A stretch of 64,000 nucleotides of DNA from Conexibacter woesei DSM 14684 (lineage in GTDB: Bacteria; Actinomycetota; Thermoleophilia; Solirubrobacterales; Solirubrobacteraceae). This document shows positions 57,698 to 64,000 of this stretch, piece after piece. The position numbers were made by a program, and so were the translations under genes. Under the pieces are notes generated by a model. It was not told the origin of the DNA, did no database searches, and worked only from the letters and a program-made list of their open reading frames with translations. Numbering within the stretch: position 1 is the stretch's first letter; each line of letters begins with the position of its first letter. The stretch is taken from positions 1,550,001 through 1,614,000 of the forward strand of contig NC_013739.1 in the NCBI RefSeq assembly GCF_000025265.1, in the 5' to 3' direction.

Positions 57698-58387
57698 GTG
57701 AAGCCCCAACTCACCGATCTCATCTCGCTCGAGACGCTTGACCGGGATGGTGCCCTGCGTGAGCAGGAGGACGCGGTCGCGGGCGACACGCGCGCCGACC
57801 TCTTCCGCAAGGCCGGCATCGCCGGCGGTTCGCTGATCGCGAGCGGCGTGCTGTTCGGCGGGCTGCCGGCGCTGGCCGGCGCGGCCAAGCCGTCGAGAAG
57901 ACAGGACGTCGCGATCCTCAACTACGCGCTGACGCTCGAGTACCTCGAGGCGGCGTTCTACAAGGAGGCGCTGGCGGCGAACTTCCCTGGCGACCTCGGC
58001 GCGTTCGCCACGCTCGTCGCCGCAGACGAGGCCGCGCACGTGAAGTTCCTCAAGAGAGCGCTCGGCGGCGCGGCCGTCAAGTCGCCGAGATTCGACTTCG
58101 CCGACACGACCTCCGACGAGGCGAAGTTCCGCGCGACCGCGTTCGCGCTGGAGACGACGGGCGTCGCCGCCTACTCCGGCCAGGCGACCAACATCAAGCA
58201 GGTGCCGGTCGTGAAGGCCGCCGTCTCGATCCTGACCGTCGAGGCGCGCCACGCCGGCGCGATCGCCGCGCTCAACGGCGACATCGCCGGCAGAAGCGGC
58301 GTCACGCCGAACGGCCCGTTCGACGTCGCCTACAGCATGAGAAAGGTGCTGGGCATCGTCGGCGGGACGAGATTCATCGTCAGCTGA
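57698..58387 (+). CDS. Ferritin_2-domain (ferritin-like) exported protein
   Basis: A 229-residue protein with a four-helix di-iron-type domain of the Ferritin_2/Rds1 family. LEYLEAAFYKEAL, DEAAHVKFLKRAL, ALETTGVAAYSGQ and EARHAGAIAAL carry the Glu/His residues expected for metal or as family markers. Residues ~35-62 (LFRKAGIAGGSLIASGVLFGGLPALAGA) look like an export signal. Seven of 13 Arg codons are AGA, the densest such use I counted, suggesting high expression. GTG 57698 follows GGAAGGGAG. Iron storage is unproven for this family; a stress or desiccation role is likely. Confidence 0.84.
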   Translation: MKPQLTDLISLETLDRDGALREQEDAVAGDTRADLFRKAGIAGGSLIASGVLFGGLPALAGAAKPSRRQDVAILNYALTLEYLEAAFYKEALAANFPGDLGAFATLVAADEAAHVKFLKRALGGAAVKSPRFDFADTTSDEAKFRATAFALETTGVAAYSGQATNIKQVPVVKAAVSILTVEARHAGAIAALNGDIAGRSGVTPNGPFDVAYSMRKVLGIVGGTRFIVS

Positions 58388-58415
58388 GTCCCCGGCAGGG
58401 GTCTGGTCGCAGCGA

Positions 58416-58450
58416 CTGCGGGAGGGCGCACGGACGCGCTCTCCCCGCAG
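58416..58450. terminator. strong hairpin between convergent genes
   Basis: CTGCGGGAGGGCGC (58416-58429) pairs with GCGCTCTCCCCGCAG (58436-58450) with one bulge, around a 6-nt loop. It lies 28 nt after the ferritin-like stop and 45 nt before the LAL regulator's end, so it probably terminates both. Confidence 0.55.
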
Positions 58451-58495
58451 CGTCACCGGGGCGTCGTGGGCTTGCGCGGCGTCGCCGGACACGGG

Positions 58496-61117
58496 TCAGC
58501 GGGCGAGCAGGCCCAGCTCCCGCGCGCGGGCGACGGCCTGGGCGCGCGAGCGCACGTCGAGCTTGCGGTAGATCGAGCTGACGTGGGTCTTGACGGTGTT
58601 GGCCGAGACGCCCAGCTCGCCCGCGATCTCGCGCTTGGAGAGACCGGACGGCAGATAGCGCAGGATCGCCCGCTCGCGCTGGCTCAGCGCCGAGTCGCCC
58701 GGCGCCTCCGCCGCCGTCCCCGCCGGCCGCTCGTCGAGCAGCTCCGCGACGAAGCCGACCGGCGGCCACGGGCCGCGCCGCGCGAGCACCCGCAGCAGCG
58801 CGCCGATCGGCGCGCCCGCCTCCGCGAACGGCCGTCGGCAGCGCTCCTCGGCGGCGGCGGCGATCGCGCGCTCCAGCCACGAGAGTGCGTCCCAGACGGT
58901 CCCCAGCTCGTATGTCGTCGACGCCTGCAGCAGCATCCCCTCCAGCACGTGGGCCGGCCGCGTGTCGGTCGTCGCCCGCGCGAGGAAGCGGTCGGCGAGC
59001 CAGCGCGCCTCCGCCGGGTCCTCGCGCGCCAGCGCGACGTGCGCGCCGAGCAGCAGTCGCTCGGGGCGAGACGGGCCGCGCGGCGCCGAGGCGGCGTTCG
59101 CCGCCGCGCCGGTGCGGCCGAGCGCCAGCAGCAGCTTCACGCGCGCCTCGTCGAGCGCGAGCAGCAGCCAGTCGGGCAGTCTCGGCGCCGCCAGCAGCGC
59201 GCGCGCCGCCGCCTCTTCCAGCCGCGCCAGCTCGGTCTCGGCACCGGCCGCGCCTGCTGTGCCCGCGCGCCCCGCCGCGCCTGCCGTGCCCGCGCGCCCC
59301 GCCGCGCCTGCCGTGCCCGCTCCGCCCGCCGGACCTGCCGCGCGGGCGTCCGCGGCGGCGAGCCAGGCCGCCGGCAGCCGCACGGTCAGCGCGGCGAGCG
59401 GGTCGGCGGCGGGACCTGCCTCGGCCAGGCACGCCTCGGCGCGCGCCAGCTCGGCTTCCGCGGCGAAGCGCTCGTCGCGCAGCCAGGCGACGACGGCGAG
59501 GCCGACGTGCGCGGGCACCAGCACGGCGGGACGGCGGTCGTCGATCCGCTCCGCCAGCTCGATCGCCGCGGCGCCCCACGCCGCGGCGGAGCGCAGCCGG
59601 CCGCGCTGCGCGTCGAGCCCGCAGAGCGGACCGAGGCAGGCGGCGGCCAGGTGGTCGAAGCCCTCCGCGCGCGCCGTCCCGAGCGCCTGCTCCAGGTGCG
59701 CGGCGGCGCCGGCGGCGCTACCCGCGACCAGCTCGGCGACGCCGAGCTGCTGGAGCGCGAGCGTGCGCCGGCGCCGTTGCGCCGCGAGCCCGCCGGGAAC
59801 CTCGGCGCCGGTCTCGGCCCACGCCTCGCCGCCGTCCGGGCCGGCGTCACTCAGTGCCGCCGCGGCATCGGCGGCGGCCGGCACGTCGCCCTCCAGCCGC
59901 GCGAGCCGCAGCCGCGCTGCCGCGAGCGTCGCGCCCATGCTGTCGCGGGTTGCGCCGGCTGCGGCCTCGCCGTCGAAGCGGCGGTCGAGCGCCTGGGCGA
60001 CGGCGTCGCGCGCCGTCGCCAGCGCGCCGGCGCAGACGCGCAGCTCCGGGTCGCCGGCGAGCGTCGCCGCCGGCATCGCCGCGAGCAGCTCCGCCATCTC
60101 GACGTCGCGGCCGCGCGCGAGCAGGTCCAGCCACGCGCCTGCGAGCGTGTCGGCGGCCAGCTCCGGCGCACCGGCTGCCAGCGCGTGCCGGGCGGCGGCG
60201 AGCGCGTCGCCGGCGCGCCCGTGCCACTCCGCCGCACGACGGTGCAGCTCCGACGCCTCGCCGGGCAACGCGGCCGGCAGCGCCGCGCGCAGCGCCTCGC
60301 GCAGCGGCCGCGCGAGCCGGTAGCCGCCGCCGTGGCGGTCGAGCGGCACGACGAGCGCGTGGGCGCGTGCGAGCCGGTCGAGTGTCCCGCCAGCGTCGGC
60401 GGCGCCGGTCAGCACGGCGGCCAGCTCCGGCGTCAGCTCGTCCGCCACGCTCACGCGCAGGAGGAAGTCGCGCAGCTCGTCGCCGAGCCCGCCGAGCAGC
60501 TCGCGCTCGACGTACGCGGGCAGCTCGCTGGGCTCGCGCGTGAGCCCAGCGGCCCAACCCTCGACCTGCTCCCAGCGCGCATGCGCCTGCGCGGCCGGCA
60601 GCCGCGCGGCGAGCAGCGAGCGCGCCTCCTCCCACGTGAACGCCAGCTCCGCCGGACCCAGCTCGACGACGGTCGCGTCGAGCCGCACGCGGCCGAGCGG
60701 CAACGGCGGCTCGCCGCGCGTCGCGAGCACGACGTGGAGCGCGTCGGTGCGCTCGCGCAGCAGCGCCGCGACCCGCTCCGCCAGCGCCGGGTCGTGGGCG
60801 CGCTCTGCCGCGTGCGCGCCGAGCCCGTCGACGATCGCGACGAGCGGCGACGCGCCGGGAAGTGGGGCGGCGCGCGTCAGCTGCGCCAGCAGGTCGCCGG
60901 CCTGCGCGGTCGTCTCGACGGTGCGCCAGAGAACGGTGCGATGGTCGTCCGCGGTCGCGCGCGCATGCGCCCAGTCGGCCAGCAGCGTCGTCTTGCCCGC
61001 GCCGGCCGGCCCGCTCACGAGCGTCAACGGCCCGCGCACGCCCGCGTCCACGCGCTCCAGCAGCCGTGGGCGATGGACGAGCGTGCGCGGCAGCGGAGGT
61101 GGGTGCTCGCGGGTCAT
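58496..61117 (-). CDS. LAL-type LuxR regulator (MalT-like)
   Basis: A large ATP-binding LuxR regulator, 873 residues. The N-terminal STAND-type ATPase has the Walker A motif SGPAGAGKTTLLA and sensor LVAIVDGLGAH. A long helical, TPR-like middle follows, and the C-terminal LuxR helix-turn-helix is LSQRERAILRYLPSGLSKREIAGELGVSANTVKTHVSSIYRKLDV. The middle carries a tandem AGTAGAAGR repeat (coded at 59251-59331). It is divergent from a second LAL regulator at 61282; both may bind the shared GGGTGA sites between them. Ligand unknown. Confidence 0.88.
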   Translation of the reverse strand: MTREHPPPLPRTLVHRPRLLERVDAGVRGPLTLVSGPAGAGKTTLLADWAHARATADDHRTVLWRTVETTAQAGDLLAQLTRAAPLPGASPLVAIVDGLGAHAAERAHDPALAERVAALLRERTDALHVVLATRGEPPLPLGRVRLDATVVELGPAELAFTWEEARSLLAARLPAAQAHARWEQVEGWAAGLTREPSELPAYVERELLGGLGDELRDFLLRVSVADELTPELAAVLTGAADAGGTLDRLARAHALVVPLDRHGGGYRLARPLREALRAALPAALPGEASELHRRAAEWHGRAGDALAAARHALAAGAPELAADTLAGAWLDLLARGRDVEMAELLAAMPAATLAGDPELRVCAGALATARDAVAQALDRRFDGEAAAGATRDSMGATLAAARLRLARLEGDVPAAADAAAALSDAGPDGGEAWAETGAEVPGGLAAQRRRRTLALQQLGVAELVAGSAAGAAAHLEQALGTARAEGFDHLAAACLGPLCGLDAQRGRLRSAAAWGAAAIELAERIDDRRPAVLVPAHVGLAVVAWLRDERFAAEAELARAEACLAEAGPAADPLAALTVRLPAAWLAAADARAAGPAGGAGTAGAAGRAGTAGAAGRAGTAGAAGAETELARLEEAAARALLAAPRLPDWLLLALDEARVKLLLALGRTGAAANAASAPRGPSRPERLLLGAHVALAREDPAEARWLADRFLARATTDTRPAHVLEGMLLQASTTYELGTVWDALSWLERAIAAAAEERCRRPFAEAGAPIGALLRVLARRGPWPPVGFVAELLDERPAGTAAEAPGDSALSQRERAILRYLPSGLSKREIAGELGVSANTVKTHVSSIYRKLDVRSRAQAVARARELGLLAR
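59251..59331 (-). repeat. three tandem 27-bp copies in the LAL gene
   Basis: A 27-bp unit is present three times in a row (59251-59277, 59278-59304, 59305-59331). The first two differ by one base and the third is more diverged. The unit encodes 9 residues of Gly/Ala/Thr/Arg, forming a flexible stretch in the regulator's middle domain. Confidence 0.75.
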
Positions 61118-61146
61118 CGGCGGTCGAGCCCATTGTCGGCCGCCAC

Positions 61147-61176
61147 GGGTGACGGGTCATCACCCCGGACGGGTGA
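61147..61176. promoter_or_regulatory. GGGTGA operator cluster between two divergent LAL regulators
   Basis: GGGTGA (61147-61152) and TCACCC (61160-61165) form a perfect dyad with a 7-nt spacer, and a third GGGTGA lies at 61171-61176, 24 bp from the first. The cluster is 30 nt from the start of the LAL gene at 61117 and about 106 nt from the one at 61282, so it could serve both. Confidence 0.5.
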
Positions 61177-61281
61177 CAGCTGGGCGTGAACGATCGGTTG
61201 ACGAAGTTTGAGCAGCTTGTCGACGGCGGGGTATGCTCGCGACGGAGAGCCCGGCAGGGACACCACGAGGCAGCGAGTGAG

Positions 61282-64000
61282 ATGGGGCAGACCACCCGCA
61301 GCGTCAGGCCCAACGACACGATCGCCACGAAGCTCGCGCCGCCCTGCCCGCCGGTCGCGCCGGTCCGTCGCGAGCGTCTCTTCCGCGCGCTCGCGCACGG
61401 CTCCGCGAACGGCGTCACGCTCGTCTCCGCACCTGCCGGCGCCGGCAAGACCGCGCTCGTCGCCTCGTGGCTGGCGAGCGGCGCCGTCGCGTGGCCGGTC
61501 GCCTGGCTGGCGCTCGACGGCCACGACGACGAGCGCCGCCGCTTCTGGACCGGCGTGCTCGCCGCGCTCGCCCGCGCCGACCCTTCAGATGCCGGTCTCG
61601 CGCAGCTGGCAGTGCCGCCGCGCGGCCGGATCGACCGCGTCTTCACCGAGCTGGTCGAGCGGCTCGCGGCGCGCACGCGCCCGCTGGTACTGGTGCTCGA
61701 CGACGTCCACGAGTTGACCGACGGCGCGATCCACGACGACCTCGCCGCGCTGCTGCGGCATGCGCCCGCGGCGCTGCGGCTCGTGCTGATCGCGCGCGCC
61801 GACCCGCCGCTCGGGCTGGAGCGGCTGCGCGTCAGCGGCCGCCTCAGCGAGATCCGCGCGGCCGACCTCGCGTTCGACGCGGCCGAGGCGCGCGAGCTGC
61901 TGGCCGCGTGGGGCGCGCCGTTGGACGCGGTCGACGCGCGCGAGCTGTGGCGGCGCTCGGGCGGCTGGGCGGCGGGCCTCGTGCTGCCCGCGCTGGCGCT
62001 GCGCGACCACGCCGACCCGTCCGCCTTCGTCGCCGGCTTCGGCGGCGACGACCGTGCGGTGGCGGACTTCGTGCTGACCGAGATGCTGGCCGGCCATCCG
62101 GGCGACGTGCGCCGCTTCCTGCTGCGCACGGCGGTCGCGGAGGAGCTGACGGTCGAGCTGGCGGTCGAGCTGGGCGGTCGGCCCGACGCGGCCGAGCTGC
62201 TGGAGCGGCTCGTGCACGGCAACGCGCTCGTCGAGCGGCTCGACGGGGGACGCGACGGCTACCGCTACGGCCCGCTGTTCGCCGGCCTGCTGCGCAGCGA
62301 GCTGGCGCGCACCGCGCCGGAGGAGCTGGCGGAGCTGCACCTGCTGCTGGCGCGCTGGCACGAACGCGACGGCGTGCCGGGCGCGGCGGTCCGCCATGCG
62401 CTCGCGGCGAGCGCGTGGGAGCTGGCCGCCGAGGCGGTCGCCGACGGCTGGCTGCGACTGCTGCTCGACGGCGAGCTGGAGCTGCTGCGCGAGGTCGCCG
62501 AGCGGATGCCGCCGGCGTTGCACCGGCGCTGGCCGGAGGTCGCGCTGGCATGCGCGGCGGCCGCGACCGCGGCCGGCGACGCGGCCGGCGCCGCGACGCT
62601 GCTGGCGCGCGCCGAGGACGCCGCCGAGGACGCCTCCGGCGAGGCCGCCGGCGCGCTGCCGCCGGCGCGCGCGCTCGGCTTCGCGCGCGGGCAGGCGGTC
62701 GTCGAGCTGCTGCTCGGCAGGGTCTGTGGCGACGTCGAACGGACGACGCGCGCCGCGGCCGTGCTGACCGCCGGCCGGCGCGCGGTGCCGTCCGGCGACG
62801 GCGACGCCGCGCTCGCCGACGAGCTGCGCGTCGCGGCGCTCGCGCACCTCGGTGCGACCGAGGCGTGGTGCGGCGAGCTGGAGGCGGCGGCGCAGCGGCT
62901 GGACGCGGCGCTTGCCGGCGCGCGCGAGCGCGAGCTCGACGCGATCGTTCTGCTCGCACGCGCGCACCTGGCGCTCGGCGAGGCGCTGCGCGGCCGGCTC
63001 GTGCGCGCCGCCGACGGCGCCGCGGCGGCGCTGGAGCTGGCGGAGCGGCACGGCTGGGACGCGACGCCGGCCGCGGCGACGGCGCAGGCGGTGCTCGCGA
63101 GCGCGCTGCTGCATTGGGACCGCACCGAGGAGGCCGACCGCGTCCTCGCGCGCGCCGAGCGGACGGTCCGCAGCAGCGGCGAGCCGCCGCTGCGCGCGCT
63201 CGTCGCGCTCGTGCGGATCGGCCTGCTCGCCGCCGACGGCGCGTGGGACGCGGCGATCGCGCGGCTGCGCGCGGCGGAGGCCGAGCTGCGCTCGTGGCCG
63301 CTGCACGCGCCGCTGCGGGCGCGCTTCGCAGCGCACGAGGCGCTGCTGCGGGCGGCCCGCGGCGAGCGCGCGGAGGCGGGCGCGCTGCTGGAGTCGGCGC
63401 GCGCGGCCGGGCCGCGGCCCGAGCACGCCGCGGCGCTCGGGCGGCTGCGGCTGGCGGCGGGCGAGCCGGCGTCGGCGAGCGCGGCGGTCGAGCCGTGGCT
63501 GGAGCAGACGGTCCCGCGCGCGGTCGCGGTCGAGCTGTGGACGACGGAGGCGGTCGCGCGCGACGCGCTCGACGACGACGCGGGCGCGTGCTGCGCGCTC
63601 GAGCGCGCGCTGGCGCTGGCCGAGCCGGACGGCTTCCGCCACGAGCTGCTGGCGCTCGGTCCGTCGCTGCGCGACCTGCTCGCGCGGACGATCCGCGCCG
63701 GCACCGCGCACCGCTCGTTCGCGGGCGAGCTGCTCGACGCGCTCGAGCACGACGGCGCCCGCCCGCTGGCGCTGCCCGAGCCGCTCAGCGGGCGCGAGGA
63801 GGCGGTCCTGCGCTGCCTGCCGACGATGATGTCCAACCGCGAGATCGCGACCGAGCTGTACGTCTCGGTCAACACGGTCAAGACGCACCTCAAGCACATC
63901 TACCGCAAGCTCGACGCCGCCGACCGCCGCGAGGCGGTGCGCCGCGCGCGGGAGCTGCAGCTGCTCGCCCCGTCGCGCGACCAGACGTACGCCCAGGTCG
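61282..64000 (+). CDS. second LAL-type LuxR regulator (3' partial at window edge)
   Basis: Open from ATG 61282 to the window edge, over 900 residues. Walker A is SAPAGAGKTALVA (Lys56), Walker B-like LVLVLDDVHELTDG follows, and a long Ala/Leu/Glu-rich TPR-like middle leads to LSGREEAVLRCLPTMMSNREIATELYVSVNTVKTHLKHIYRKLDAADRREAVRRARELQLL, the LuxR DNA-binding domain. The helix-turn-helix is complete, so only a short tail can be missing. No good ribosome-binding site is seen (GCGAGTGAG). It faces the LAL gene at 58496 and may act on the GGGTGA cluster. Confidence 0.88.
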   Translation, partial: MGQTTRSVRPNDTIATKLAPPCPPVAPVRRERLFRALAHGSANGVTLVSAPAGAGKTALVASWLASGAVAWPVAWLALDGHDDERRRFWTGVLAALARADPSDAGLAQLAVPPRGRIDRVFTELVERLAARTRPLVLVLDDVHELTDGAIHDDLAALLRHAPAALRLVLIARADPPLGLERLRVSGRLSEIRAADLAFDAAEARELLAAWGAPLDAVDARELWRRSGGWAAGLVLPALALRDHADPSAFVAGFGGDDRAVADFVLTEMLAGHPGDVRRFLLRTAVAEELTVELAVELGGRPDAAELLERLVHGNALVERLDGGRDGYRYGPLFAGLLRSELARTAPEELAELHLLLARWHERDGVPGAAVRHALAASAWELAAEAVADGWLRLLLDGELELLREVAERMPPALHRRWPEVALACAAAATAAGDAAGAATLLARAEDAAEDASGEAAGALPPARALGFARGQAVVELLLGRVCGDVERTTRAAAVLTAGRRAVPSGDGDAALADELRVAALAHLGATEAWCGELEAAAQRLDAALAGARERELDAIVLLARAHLALGEALRGRLVRAADGAAAALELAERHGWDATPAAATAQAVLASALLHWDRTEEADRVLARAERTVRSSGEPPLRALVALVRIGLLAADGAWDAAIARLRAAEAELRSWPLHAPLRARFAAHEALLRAARGERAEAGALLESARAAGPRPEHAAALGRLRLAAGEPASASAAVEPWLEQTVPRAVAVELWTTEAVARDALDDDAGACCALERALALAEPDGFRHELLALGPSLRDLLARTIRAGTAHRSFAGELLDALEHDGARPLALPEPLSGREEAVLRCLPTMMSNREIATELYVSVNTVKTHLKHIYRKLDAADRREAVRRARELQLLAPSRDQTYAQV

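Overview
The window is GC-rich, gene-dense DNA. It has many 4-nt ATGA/GTGA gene overlaps, several apparently leaderless starts and frequent AGA arginine codons in some genes. Gene content (kelch/collagen-like secreted proteins, LAL-type LuxR regulators, AbiEi/DUF559 proteins, Ferritin_2 proteins, narGHJI, an NhaA-DsbA fusion) suggests an actinobacterium of the class Thermoleophilia (Solirubrobacterales, Conexibacter-like). That is inference from gene content and base composition; no rRNA or other marker gene is present.

Layout. 1-5734 looks like the edge of a mobile or accessory region. It holds a 5'-truncated class-III aminotransferase, a small membrane protein, a 713-nt gene-free stretch packed with nine long inverted repeats (arms 9-18 bp) and a G-quadruplex motif, and then a TrwC/TraI-type relaxase-helicase with no mating-pair genes in view. 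5834-22894 is chromosomal in style: a kelch/collagen-like exported protein, a TolB-like propeller, an NAD-epimerase, an aldo/keto reductase, TetR/ArsR/MarR regulators with MFS exporters, an EthA-like Baeyer-Villiger monooxygenase, CorA, an aldose epimerase and two winged-helix HTH_42/YcaQ-type proteins. 22938-30647 (minus strand) is a complete narGHJI respiratory nitrate reductase operon in which NarI is fused to a TDT/TehA/SLAC1-type anion-channel domain. This is the most unusual gene architecture in the window.

30744-39068 holds a membrane-protein/TetR pair, a tautomerase, SHOCT, CMD and DUF7144-like small proteins, an RDD protein, a receiver-only protein, and a divergent LuxR-type response regulator/histidine kinase pair followed by a DUF2252 protein. 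39155-42583 is a thiolase plus FadB-like beta-oxidation operon. 42651-45384 has an AbiEi/DUF559 protein, whose likely start codon lies in the loop of a perfect 16-bp hairpin, and an ECF sigma factor with a membrane partner. 45412-49100 groups an XRE-cupin regulator, a lipoprotein cytochrome c, a Tat-exported flavoprotein and a hydrolase-like protein lacking its nucleophile. The divergent cytochrome and flavoprotein could form an extracytoplasmic electron-transfer couple.

49097-64000 contains an NmrA-like/GNAT/NhaA-DsbA gene set, an AraC regulator, a zinc-finger SDR with Thr in place of the catalytic Tyr, a small secreted protein, and a candidate leader RNA encoding MWWCCDR upstream of a lipoprotein. 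It also holds an ECF sigma/RskA-like anti-sigma pair divergent from a Ferritin_2 protein, and two divergent LAL-type LuxR regulators. The second of these runs off the right end of the window.
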